Below, piece by piece: positions 1 to 6,684 of a stretch of 7,165 nucleotides of DNA. Below the pieces are notes generated by a model. It worked only from the letters and a program-made list of their open reading frames with translations, was not told the DNA's origin and ran no database searches. The number at the start of each line of letters is the position of its first letter. Position 1 is the first letter of the stretch. Position numbers and translations under genes: made by a program. Source of the stretch: DATEEW01 sp035273665 (lineage in GTDB: Bacteria; Pseudomonadota; Gammaproteobacteria; Burkholderiales; SG8-39); NCBI GenBank assembly GCA_035273665.1, contig DATEOW010000187.1:1-7165 (forward strand), read 5' to 3'.

Positions 1-328
1 GCGCAAGGGACGCATCTATCTGCCGGTGAATGAACTTCAGGAATATGGCGTGACGGCCAGTGAATTGTTGAACGCGCGCCACTCGGATAATTTTGGCCGC
101 CTCATGCATTTTCAGATTCAACGGGCACAGCATTACTACACGGAAGCGCTTTCCTTATTACCGCCGGAAGATCGCAAGGCGCAGCGGCCAGGTCTCGTCA
201 TGGCGGCGATCTATCGCAGTCTGCTGAAAGAAATCGAAGCGGAAGGCTGCCGAGTGCTCGAACATCGCGTCGCGCTCACCCCCATTCGGAAACTCTGGAT
301 CGCTTGGATGACGTGGATTCGGGGTTGA
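1..328 (+). CDS. hpnD: Presqualene diphosphate synthase HpnD, C-terminal part (left end outside window)
   Basis: The reading frame is open from base 2 and ends at TGA 326-328, giving about 108 residues of the C-terminus of a squalene/phytoene synthase family protein. HpnD condenses two farnesyl diphosphate molecules to presqualene diphosphate in the HpnCDE squalene route. The fragment begins RKGRIYLPVNEL, the segment just after the second Asp-rich (DxxxD) motif in this family; that motif is upstream of the window. Two other family-typical stretches follow, GLVMAAIYRSLLKEIE and LTPIRKLWIAW. The latter favours HpnD over HpnC and over plant-type phytoene synthases. The gene overlaps or abuts hpnE on the same strand, as expected for an hpn operon; hpnC would be predicted further left. 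The active-site half is not visible, so catalytic integrity cannot be judged. Confidence 0.88.
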   Translation, partial: RKGRIYLPVNELQEYGVTASELLNARHSDNFGRLMHFQIQRAQHYYTEALSLLPPEDRKAQRPGLVMAAIYRSLLKEIEAEGCRVLEHRVALTPIRKLWIAWMTWIRG

Positions 329-1623
329 GCGCGCCCCGCATCGCTATTATCGGCGGAGGATGGGCAGGTCTGGCCGCCGCCGTCACCGCAGTGAAAAGCG
401 ATGTTCGTGTTTGCGTCTTCGAAGCATCTCGTAGCTGGGGCGGCCGCGCACGCACCGTGGAACTTGAAGGCAAGCATCTTGATAACGGCCAGCACATCAT
501 GCTCGGTGCCTATCGGGAAACGTTAACGCTAATGCGAACGGTAGGTGTTGACCCGGACCGCGCCCTACTCAGAAAGCGATTGTCCTTGCATGCGCAGGAC
601 GGCTTTTGCCTCCGCCGAGCGCCGCTACCGTCTCCCTGGCATATCGGCTTCGGTTTAATCGCTGCCTGCGGCCTCAGTTGGCGCGAAAAGGTGGTCGCGT
701 TGCGCTTCGCACACTGGTGCAGATCGCGCCGCTATCAGTTGCCCGCCGACGAGAGCCTTATATCGCTTTTGCGGCGAAAGAATCAATCGGCAAAAATCTG
801 CCGTGTGCTATGGGAGCCCCTATGCGTCTCGGCACTCAACACGCCGATCGAACACGCGTCCGCGCAGATTTTTTTGAATGTGCTGCGAGATAGTGTCGGC
901 GCGAACGCTCAAGATAGCGACCTCCTCCTCCCGCGCACCTCCCTCGGCGCAGTGTTCCCACAACCCGCGGCCGATTACCTTTCGACCTGCGGACAGGATT
1001 TACGGCTTGGCCAAGCAGTGCGAATCATTCAGGCGAAAGCGCAAGGTTTCGATGTCGATGGGGAATATTTCGATGCGGTGATCCTAGCCGTTGCGCCTCA
1101 ACACGCAGTCGATCTCCTGCCGCATGCACAGGAGTTGGAGAATGTGCGCGGGCTGATCACCGCGTTTTCCTACGAACCGATCTTCACGTGCTATTTGCAA
1201 TATGCTTCGGGAAGTTTGTCTATACCCATGCTGGGATTCAACGAAGGCTTGGTGCAATGGGCATTCGATCGCGGCAGGCTCGACGGACATACAGGCTTGA
1301 TCGCCGCGGTGATCAGCGCGCGCGGTGCACACCAGCGTCTGGATAGAGACGATCTGATATTGCGCGTCGATGAACAATTACGCGCCGTTCTACGAAAACC
1401 AGGCGCATTAATATGGTCGCGCGTCATCGCGGAGAAGCTCGCCACCTATTCTTGCCGCCCGGGTCTCGTACGACCCGCCAATGCCACCGCGCTCAGAGGC
1501 TTTTATTTGGCGGGCGATTACACAAAGGGCGAATACCCCGCAACAATTGAAGCCGCTGTACGCAGCGGCGTGCGCGCCGCGGAATTCGCTATCGGCGACT
1601 TAAGAAATCGACCGCCTCACTGA
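325..1623 (+). CDS. hpnE: Hydroxysqualene dehydroxylase HpnE (FAD-dependent)
   Basis: HpnE is a flavin amine-oxidase-fold enzyme that reductively removes the hydroxyl from hydroxysqualene to give squalene, the third HpnCDE step. Numbered from TTG 325 (432 residues), the N-terminus has the FAD-binding GGGWAG at 10-15, an acidic residue ending the second strand (FEA, Glu33), GGRAR from 39, and LDNGQH (Asp53-His57), the typical carotenoid-desaturase/HpnE motif. The C-terminus carries the second FAD motif FYLAGDYTKGEYPATIEAA from about 393. The length is normal for the family. The frame has no ATG at its beginning. Candidates are TTG 304, GTG 313 and TTG 325. I chose 325 because it overlaps the hpnD stop as TTGA, has a GGA 7 bases upstream, and starts the protein (SAPRIAIIGGG) where HpnE proteins normally start. 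Its last 35 bases overlap radA on the other strand. Confidence 0.93.
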   Translation: MSAPRIAIIGGGWAGLAAAVTAVKSDVRVCVFEASRSWGGRARTVELEGKHLDNGQHIMLGAYRETLTLMRTVGVDPDRALLRKRLSLHAQDGFCLRRAPLPSPWHIGFGLIAACGLSWREKVVALRFAHWCRSRRYQLPADESLISLLRRKNQSAKICRVLWEPLCVSALNTPIEHASAQIFLNVLRDSVGANAQDSDLLLPRTSLGAVFPQPAADYLSTCGQDLRLGQAVRIIQAKAQGFDVDGEYFDAVILAVAPQHAVDLLPHAQELENVRGLITAFSYEPIFTCYLQYASGSLSIPMLGFNEGLVQWAFDRGRLDGHTGLIAAVISARGAHQRLDRDDLILRVDEQLRAVLRKPGALIWSRVIAEKLATYSCRPGLVRPANATALRGFYLAGDYTKGEYPATIEAAVRSGVRAAEFAIGDLRNRPPH

Positions 1624-2950
1624 CCCGTTCGACCGCCACGACTTCTATACCTTCGATATTTTTTTGTTTGGGCGCATTGGCTCGGGGTACCAGCGCGTGC
1701 GTGAATCCCAGTTTCGCCGCCTCGCGCAAACGTTCCTGTCCGCGTGGCGCGGGGCGGACTTCCCCTGCAAGGCCGATTTCGCCGAACACAACGAGCTTTT
1801 CCGCTACCGAGCGATTGCGAAAAGAAGAAACAATCGCCAGCACGATTGCGAGATCCGCCGCGGGTTCGCTGATGCGGACGCCACCGACGGCATTGATGAA
1901 CACGTCCTGATCGAAGCAGGCGATCCCTGCATGACGATGCAACACGGCCAGCAGCATGGCCAATCGATTTTGATCCAAGCCTTGGGCGAGGCGGCGGGGA
2001 TTGCCATGTGCCGCATCGACCAACGCCTGAATTTCGACCAATAGAGGACGCGTTCCTTCATTGGTCACGAGGACGCAGGAGCCCGGCACGCCCGCATGAT
2101 GTTCGGATAAAAACAAGGCCGACGGATTGGAAACGCCGCGAAGTCCCTTTTCAGTCATGGCGAAAACACCGAGTTCGTTCACCGGACCGAAACGATTTTT
2201 GAACGCGCGCACGAGGCGATAACTCGATTGCGTATCGCCTTCGAAATACAGCACCGAGTCGACGATATGTTCAAGCACGCGTGGACCGGCTAAGGCCCCC
2301 TCCTTCGTTACATGACCCACGAAGATGAGCGTGATGCCCGACTGTTTGGCCAAGCGAGTCAGTTGAGCGGCACACTCGCGCACTTGCGCAACGGAGCCCG
2401 GGGCGGATTGCAGCGCTTCCGAATACAAAGTCTGGATGGAATCAACAACGGCAACCTCCGGTTTTTCTTGGGTCAGCGTAGCGGCAATGCGTTCGAGTTG
2501 AATTTCAGCCAGTAGCGCCACCTTCGCGCTATCGACCTGAAGCCGTTGTGCGCGCAGGGCGATTTGGTCGGCCGATTCCTCGCCGCTCACATAAAGAACT
2601 TTACGTGCCGCGCCCATTTCCGCCAGTGCCTGCAACAACAAGGTCGATTTACCGATACCCGGATCACCACCGATTAACACGACCTGCCCCGCAACCAGCC
2701 CGCCGCCAAGGACGCGATCGAATTCCTGCACCCCGGTGGACATACGCGGCGCTTGCGTTGTTTGTATTTTGGCAAGCGACGTGAGCGCGGAAGTCTTGGC
2801 GAGTCCGCTATAGCGATGCGATGCGGGCGAACTCTCGGCCACACTTTCTACCAGGGTGTTCCATCCTCCGCATTGCGGACATTGCCCCTGCCACTTCGGC
2901 GATTGCCCGCCACACTCGGTGCAGACGTAGATTGACTTAGCTTTGGCCAC
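1589..2950 (-). CDS. radA: DNA repair and recombination protein RadA (Sms)
   Basis: The product is 453 residues, close to the E. coli protein (about 460). RadA is a RecA-like ATPase that promotes branch migration and processing of recombination intermediates. Domains in order: an N-terminal C4 zinc finger (Cys10, Cys13, Cys24, Cys27 in CTEC and CPQC); a RecA-type ATPase core with Walker A GGDPGIGKST at 94-103 (Lys101) and Walker B VAVVDS at 166-171; the RadA-specific KNRFG at 251-255; and a C-terminal Lon-like domain ending at the usual place. All signature residues are present. The start is GTG (2948-2950), giving the canonical MAKAKSIYVC. A GGCGAG sequence a few bases upstream may serve as ribosome binding site. 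The gene lies 87 bases after alr on the same strand and may be cotranscribed with it. The stop lies inside the hpnE 3' end. Confidence 0.97.
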   Translation of the reverse strand: MAKAKSIYVCTECGGQSPKWQGQCPQCGGWNTLVESVAESSPASHRYSGLAKTSALTSLAKIQTTQAPRMSTGVQEFDRVLGGGLVAGQVVLIGGDPGIGKSTLLLQALAEMGAARKVLYVSGEESADQIALRAQRLQVDSAKVALLAEIQLERIAATLTQEKPEVAVVDSIQTLYSEALQSAPGSVAQVRECAAQLTRLAKQSGITLIFVGHVTKEGALAGPRVLEHIVDSVLYFEGDTQSSYRLVRAFKNRFGPVNELGVFAMTEKGLRGVSNPSALFLSEHHAGVPGSCVLVTNEGTRPLLVEIQALVDAAHGNPRRLAQGLDQNRLAMLLAVLHRHAGIACFDQDVFINAVGGVRISEPAADLAIVLAIVSSFRNRSVAEKLVVFGEIGLAGEVRPAPRGQERLREAAKLGFTHALVPRANAPKQKNIEGIEVVAVERVSEAVDFLSRR

Positions 2951-2965
2951 GTGACTCGCCGTTTT

Positions 2966-2993
2966 GCGAGGCGCGTCTCATCGTTTGCCTCGC
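2966..2993 (-). other. Hairpin in the radA leader
   Basis: GCGAGGC (2966-2972) and GCCTCGC (2987-2993) form a perfect 7-pair stem with a 14-base loop. After one mismatch, three more A-T pairs can form (TTT 2962-2964 with AAA 2995-2997). In the minus-strand transcript it ends 15 bases before the radA GTG, close to the presumed ribosome binding site. It is followed by AAAACGG, not a U tract, so it is not a standard intrinsic terminator. An attenuating or translation-modulating role is conceivable but unproven. Confidence 0.45.
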
Positions 2994-3005
2994 GAAAGAC
3001 GCCCG

Positions 3006-3031
3006 TAGGCGATGAAAGGAAAGATTGCCTA
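3006..3031 (-). other. Weak hairpin just after alr
   Basis: TAGGC (3006-3010) pairs with GCCTA (3027-3031) across a 16-base loop that is polypyrimidine in the minus-strand transcript. It begins six bases past the alr stop. With only five pairs and no U tract it is a poor terminator, but together with the stronger hairpin further on it makes the 87-base alr-radA gap unusually structured. Confidence 0.25.
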
Positions 3032-3037
3032 TGCGCA

Positions 3038-4111
3038 CTATGAGGCGCGATCGGTTTGCGGAACGCGTGCGGACAAGGCACAGAACAGTTCGTAACTCAC
3101 GGTACCTGAGAATAACGCCACTTCATCCGCAGGCAGTCCTTCGCCCCACAGGGTCACCGGCGTACCGATATTCGCCTCCGGAATATCGCTCAAATCAACG
3201 GTCATCATGTCCATGGAAACGCGTCCGACTGTACGGGTCCGCTTGCCGTTCACCAGAACCGGCGTTCCGGTCGGCGCATGTCGCGGATAGCCGTCGGCGT
3301 ATCCGGCGGCAACGACGCCAACACGCATCGTCCGGTCCGCGCGAAACAGGTTGCCATAACCGGTGCTCTCGCCGGTTTTCAATTCCTGTACGGCAATGAG
3401 CGCACTACTCAAGGTCATGGCCGGCTGCAAGCCGATTTCTTCCGCGCTCAAATTGTCAAAAGGCGAACCGCCGTAAAGCATGATGCCCGGACGCGTCCAA
3501 TCGCCATGCGTTTGGGGGTAGCGCAGCAACGCTGCGGAATTCGCTGTGCTGATGGGCAAGCCGAGTTTGGCCGTGGCTTTGCCGAAACGCTTGAGTTGTT
3601 CCGCCACGCCCATGGGACCGTCCGCATCGGAAAAATGTGTCATGAGGGTAATGGGTCCCACGACGATGCAGCGCTGCAGGCGTTCCAACACCGCCGGTAG
3701 CTCGGTTAAATGGAAACCGAGGCGATTCATACCCGTGTTGATCTTCAGGTAAACCGGCATGCGCGTAGGCGCGCCGCTTAGCTCGAGCATTTCGATCTGC
3801 GCAGCGTTATGCACGACGATAGACAAAGAATGCTCGCACACGACCGCGACGTCCCCGACTTCGAAAATCCCTTCGAGCAGCAATATCGGTTGGCGCACGC
3901 CAGCTTCGCGCAGTCGCACCGCTTCGTTGAGATCAAGCAGGGCGAAACCATCCGTCGCCTCAAAGACTCGAGCGGCCCGCAGCAGCCCGTGGCCATAGGC
4001 ATTCGCTTTCACCACCGCCCAGGTTTTGGCCCCCGCGGCGCGCGCCCGGGCCAGCGCAAGGTTCGCACGCATGGCGGCAAGATCGAAGGTCGCACGGATA
4101 GGACGAGGCAT
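3038..4111 (-). CDS. alr: Alanine racemase (PLP-dependent)
   Basis: The 357-residue protein interconverts L- and D-alanine, supplying D-alanine for peptidoglycan. Aligning by motif to Bacillus stearothermophilus Alr, the key residues are all visible. Lys35 in VVKANAYGHG is the PLP Schiff-base lysine (Lys39 there). Lys123 and Arg130 in LKINTGMNRLG correspond to Lys129 and Arg136. Tyr252 in TGYGN is the second catalytic base (Tyr265). Tyr271 in AGYADG, Asp301 in VSMD and Tyr340 in VSYELFC match Tyr284, Asp313 and Tyr354. The protein stops shortly after the conserved RVP, so the C-terminal tail is short but the fold appears complete. It starts with ATG 8 bases after the stop of the LysR gene, with no evident ribosome binding site, which suggests translational coupling. 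Whether it is the biosynthetic (Alr) or catabolic (DadX) type cannot be told from sequence alone; the radA neighbour and absence of dadA favour alr. Confidence 0.96.
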   Translation of the reverse strand: MPRPIRATFDLAAMRANLALARARAAGAKTWAVVKANAYGHGLLRAARVFEATDGFALLDLNEAVRLREAGVRQPILLLEGIFEVGDVAVVCEHSLSIVVHNAAQIEMLELSGAPTRMPVYLKINTGMNRLGFHLTELPAVLERLQRCIVVGPITLMTHFSDADGPMGVAEQLKRFGKATAKLGLPISTANSAALLRYPQTHGDWTRPGIMLYGGSPFDNLSAEEIGLQPAMTLSSALIAVQELKTGESTGYGNLFRADRTMRVGVVAAGYADGYPRHAPTGTPVLVNGKRTRTVGRVSMDMMTVDLSDIPEANIGTPVTLWGEGLPADEVALFSGTVSYELFCALSARVPQTDRAS

Positions 4112-4119
4112 GGGAAAAC

Positions 4120-5016
4120 TCAGACGGTCTTCAGACGCTGCTTGGCAAAATCAATGAAAGTGTTAACCAAACGCGAGCGGAATTTCTCTTTGGGATACAC
4201 CATCGACAGGCTGCGCAAAAGTTTGGGCTGGAGAGGAATAGCGATCAGTTCGCCGAGCTTCTGTTCCTTCTCGACCGTCATTTTTGAAAGTACGGAGAAT
4301 CCGAGCCCGGTGCTGATGACGCCTTTGATCGCTTCCGAACTGCCCAATTCCATGATGACGCTCAAATCCTTCGCCTCAATGCCGGCGTTGCGAAAATAAA
4401 GATCCGTGAACTCTCGCGTGCCCGATCCCGTTTCGCGGCTCACGAACGGATGGCCGATCAACTGCTTGGGGCTTAAGGTTTTCGCTTTGGCGAAAGGGTG
4501 ATCCGCTGTAACGATGACCTGTAATTCATCCTCACAAACCACTTCCGTCTGCAAAGAAGGTTGATGGGTGGGCGCTTCGATCAGACCGATGTCGAGCGTG
4601 TGTTCTGCGACACGCCCTTCAATCGCTTCGGAGTTGCCAACCGTAAGTTTCGGCTGTACTTCCGGATGCTGCGATTTGAACTCCCCCAGAACGCGCGGGA
4701 GCATGAATTCCGCGATGGTCATGCTGGCGCCGACGAGCAAGGGGCCCGACAAGCGACCGGTCATTTCCCGCAAACGCGTATCCAGCTCCGCCGAAAGCGA
4801 AAGGATTTTTTCCGCGTACTTCAATACCACTTCACCCGCGGGCGTGAGCGAGATTTTGCCGTGTCCGCGTTCGAACAACCGCGTGTTGAAATGTTCTTCC
4901 AATTGTTTGATTTGAAAGGTAACAGCGGGTTGAGTCATGAAGAGAACATCGGCCGCTTTCGTGAAGCTCATCTGCTTCGCGACGGCGTGAAATACTTGGA
5001 GTCTGCGGTCGGCCAT
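4120..5016 (-). CDS. LysR family transcriptional regulator (CysL/CbbR-like)
   Basis: A 298-residue LysR-type regulator of typical length. The N-terminal winged helix-turn-helix spans about residues 4-62, with the recognition region SFTKAADVLFMTQPAVTFQI at 17-36 and the wing FERGHGKISLTPAGE at 48-62. A linker helix follows, then a two-lobed periplasmic-binding-protein-like effector domain from about residue 90 to the end (LLVGASMTIAEFMLPRVLGEF at its start; FVSRETGSGTRE and GLGFSVLSK inside). The ETGSGTR stretch is typical of the CysL/CbbR branch, but neither target nor ligand can be assigned. The ATG at 5014-5016 sits exactly at the family start (MADRRLQVFH). The gene is divergent from lplT across about 230 bases, and alr follows after 8 bases. 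LysR regulators commonly act on the divergent neighbour and on themselves, so lplT and the lysR-alr-radA unit are natural candidate targets; this is inference. Confidence 0.93.
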   Translation of the reverse strand: MADRRLQVFHAVAKQMSFTKAADVLFMTQPAVTFQIKQLEEHFNTRLFERGHGKISLTPAGEVVLKYAEKILSLSAELDTRLREMTGRLSGPLLVGASMTIAEFMLPRVLGEFKSQHPEVQPKLTVGNSEAIEGRVAEHTLDIGLIEAPTHQPSLQTEVVCEDELQVIVTADHPFAKAKTLSPKQLIGHPFVSRETGSGTREFTDLYFRNAGIEAKDLSVIMELGSSEAIKGVISTGLGFSVLSKMTVEKEQKLGELIAIPLQPKLLRSLSMVYPKEKFRSRLVNTFIDFAKQRLKTV

Positions 5017-5068
5017 TTAGGTGTCTTTTTAGATAGCGGTACGGCCCGCTCAACGCTTCTATTCAACC

Positions 5069-5095
5069 ATAAATCGCCTTTCTGACCAATCTTAT
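5069..5095. promoter_or_regulatory. Possible LysR-type operator: imperfect inverted repeat
   Basis: The half-site ATAAATCG (5069-5076) faces CAATCTTAT (5087-5095), whose complement reads ATAAGATTG, giving an AT-rich imperfect dyad of 27 bases. It lies 53-79 bases upstream of the regulator start, where autoregulating LysR proteins often bind. The arms match perfectly only over ATAA/TTAT, so chance is a real alternative. Confidence 0.22.
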
Positions 5096-5141
5096 GCCCA
5101 CCCCGACCGCGTGGAGGCCTGGGACCCTTAGAGGGGCGTGG

Positions 5142-5147
5142 TATAAA
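5142..5147 (+). promoter_or_regulatory. Possible -10 element for lplT (TATAAA)
   Basis: TATAAA stands out in a GC-rich stretch about 100 bases before the chosen lplT ATG. No good -35 hexamer lies 16-18 bases upstream; that position reads roughly CTGGGA. Transcription from here would include the palindrome at 5182-5195 in the leader. Confidence 0.25.
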
Positions 5148-5181
5148 GCCAGCCAGACAAATACGCTTGCGCAGTGCTCAT

Positions 5182-5195
5182 CCGGCCCTGGCCGG
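5182..5195. repeat. Perfect palindrome CCGGCC-CT-GGCCGG in the lplT leader
   Basis: Two perfect 6-base arms are separated by CT, 55 bases before the lplT ATG. In RNA it could form a small GC hairpin once the inner pairs open to give a usable loop. In DNA it could be a dyad operator. Function is unknown, and such short GC palindromes also arise by chance at this base composition. Confidence 0.35.
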
Positions 5196-5250
5196 CACCT
5201 CAAATAATGCCGTTTCCGTCTGTCGTTCTCCACCGCCATCGGTTCGAAGC

Positions 5251-6591
5251 ATGAAGCGCGGCTTCTATACCATCATGGCCGCCCAGTTTTTTTCTTCGCT
5301 GGCCGACAACGCGCTGCTTATTGCAGCGATCCAGTTACTCACTCAGATGGCCGGGCCCGCGTGGCTCATCCCACTGCTCAAGTTCTTCTTCACTATTTCG
5401 TATGTACTGCTCGCAGCCTTCGTCGGTGCCTTTGCCGATTCGATGCCCAAAGGGCGGGTCATGTTCATCACCAACATCGTGAAGGTGGCCGGCTGCATGT
5501 TGATGTATTTCTATGCATCGCTCGCGGACTGGGGACTGACGCCCTATGTCGGCATCCTTGTGGCGTACGCGATCGTCGGCCTCGGTGCAGCGGCCTATTC
5601 GCCGGCCAAATACGGCATCCTCACCGAATTGCTTCCTGCCCGGCAGCTTGTCGCTGCGAATGGTTGGATCGAAGGCCTCACCGTAACGTCCATCATCCTA
5701 GGCACCCTTCTCGGGGGCGCCTTAGTGAGTGAAACCGTTTCTTCGCGCTTACTCTCATTGGACTTTCCGTACATGGAAACGGGGGTGGACTCGGTCGGCG
5801 AAGCGGCGATACTCATCATCGTAGGCGGCTACCTGATTGCGGGTTTGTTCAATCTCTATATCCCCAACACCGGCGTCGATCATCATGTTCCGAACAAGAA
5901 TCCGCTGTACCTCGTGCGCGATTTTTACCACTGCTGCACCCTTCTATGGCGCGATCGTCTCGGTCAGATCTCTCTGGCAACGACGACGCTCTTCTGGGGC
6001 GCCGGCGCCACACTGCAATTCATTGTCCTGGAGTGGGCACGTGTCGCCCTCCACTACCCGCTCGCGAAAGCGACCTTGCTTCAAGGGGTGACCGCTTTTG
6101 GCATCGCAGTGGGCGCAATCGTGGCCGCGCGAGTCGTGCCGCTACGACGCGCGCCTTCTGTCCTGCCATTCGGTATCGCCATGGGTCTTATCGTCATCGC
6201 CATGGTTTTCGTGCGCAACGTCTGGATAGCGATCCCGCTGATGATCATGATCGGCGCGATGGCCGGTTATTTTGTCGTACCGATGAACGCGCTACTGCAG
6301 CATCGCGGGCACATTCTCATGGGCGCGGGACATTCCATCGCCGTGCAGAACTTCAATGAGAATCTCTCCATTCTGGTCATGCTTGGCCTTTATGCGCTCA
6401 TGATCAGCCTGCACTTGAATATCTACGTGGTGATCGTGCTCTTCGGGCTATTTGTCAGCGGCTCGATGGTGCTTGTACGGCGGCGACACTTCTACAATCT
6501 GCGCAACCCGGATCCTTTACTGCAAACCAGCGTCATGCACGTAGAAGCGCCGACACGGCGGCGGCGCAAGAAAAAAGATAGCGGCGATTGA
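5251..6591 (+). CDS. lplT: Lysophospholipid transporter LplT (MFS family)
   Basis: A 446-residue inner-membrane protein of the major facilitator superfamily, with about 10-12 hydrophobic segments. In E. coli, LplT flips lysophospholipids (mainly lysophosphatidylethanolamine) to the cytoplasmic leaflet for reacylation by Aas. Clear resemblances to LplT are AAQFFSSLADNALL (10-23), the FADSMPKGRV loop after the second segment (61-70), VGLGAAAYSPAKYGILTELL (109-128), LFWGAGATLQF (247-257), YFVVPMNALLQHRG (340-353) and GAGHSIAVQNFNEN (358-371). It is longer than the E. coli protein (about 397), with extra sequence around 160-185 and a C-terminal tail bearing seven consecutive basic residues (RRRRKKK, 436-442), probably cytoplasmic. 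I chose ATG 5251 because homology begins there. The frame extends to TTG 5167, but that part is Pro/Ser/Arg-rich and looks non-coding. The ribosome binding site is weak (GAAG close to the ATG). No aas gene is in the window. Confidence 0.93.
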   Translation: MKRGFYTIMAAQFFSSLADNALLIAAIQLLTQMAGPAWLIPLLKFFFTISYVLLAAFVGAFADSMPKGRVMFITNIVKVAGCMLMYFYASLADWGLTPYVGILVAYAIVGLGAAAYSPAKYGILTELLPARQLVAANGWIEGLTVTSIILGTLLGGALVSETVSSRLLSLDFPYMETGVDSVGEAAILIIVGGYLIAGLFNLYIPNTGVDHHVPNKNPLYLVRDFYHCCTLLWRDRLGQISLATTTLFWGAGATLQFIVLEWARVALHYPLAKATLLQGVTAFGIAVGAIVAARVVPLRRAPSVLPFGIAMGLIVIAMVFVRNVWIAIPLMIMIGAMAGYFVVPMNALLQHRGHILMGAGHSIAVQNFNENLSILVMLGLYALMISLHLNIYVVIVLFGLFVSGSMVLVRRRHFYNLRNPDPLLQTSVMHVEAPTRRRRKKKDSGD

Positions 6592-6639
6592 ACGATTCAA
6601 CGATTCAACGATTCAACGATTGGACAATTGAGCGATTGA
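6584..6639. repeat. Tandem array of seven 8-base units starting on the lplT stop codon
   Basis: Seven consecutive octamers read GCGATTGA, ACGATTCA, ACGATTCA, ACGATTCA, ACGATTGG, ACAATTGA, GCGATTGA. The first supplies the last codons and TGA of lplT; the remaining six lie in the gap before the convergent TPM gene. Three central units are identical, while the outer ones have drifted by one to three bases. Unit length is not a multiple of three, but copy changes after the first unit would not alter LplT. This is a short microsatellite-like array of unknown function. Confidence 0.9.
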
Positions 6640-6684
6640 GCGGGGTTCTCGCCGCGTTCGCATGAGGGTGGCCTGCGTGACGGT

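Larger units (their letters stand above)
5017..5250. promoter_or_regulatory. Divergent intergenic region between the LysR gene and lplT
   Basis: These 234 bases contain no convincing gene and must hold the promoters for both divergent units. Candidate elements are a TATAAA on the + strand (5142-5147), an imperfect inverted repeat near the regulator (5069-5095) and a perfect short palindrome (5182-5195); each is listed separately. I could not find a well-spaced TTGACA/TATAAT pair on either strand, so both promoters may be activator-dependent or use another sigma factor. The lplT frame stays open back to TTG 5167, but that extension looks non-coding. Confidence 0.6.

Noticed and set aside
2966..2993. 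Intrinsic terminator between alr and radA
   Set aside because: The hairpin is real, but neither strand has a T-rich run directly after the stem, so it is reported as a hairpin only.
3809..4399. A 196-codon + strand open frame spanning alr and the LysR gene
   Set aside because: It is antisense to two well-supported genes and has no recognisable domain or good start signal.
4561..5085. A 174-codon + strand open frame opposite the LysR gene
   Set aside because: It lies antisense to a clearly recognisable regulator, its sequence has no family features, and long antisense frames are common opposite GC-rich genes.
5167..5250. A 28-codon upstream extension of lplT from TTG 5167
   Set aside because: It is Pro/Ser/Arg-rich, does not resemble the LplT N-terminus, and covers the palindrome. 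The family homology begins at the ATG at 5251.
6584..6639. CRISPR array or origin iterons
   Set aside because: Units are 8 bases with no spacers, and there is no cas, rep or DnaA-box context.
6640..6684. Bidirectional terminator between lplT and the TPM gene
   Set aside because: The only pairing seen is a five-base GTTCT/AGAAC match with a long loop, with no T tract. I see nothing else in these bases.
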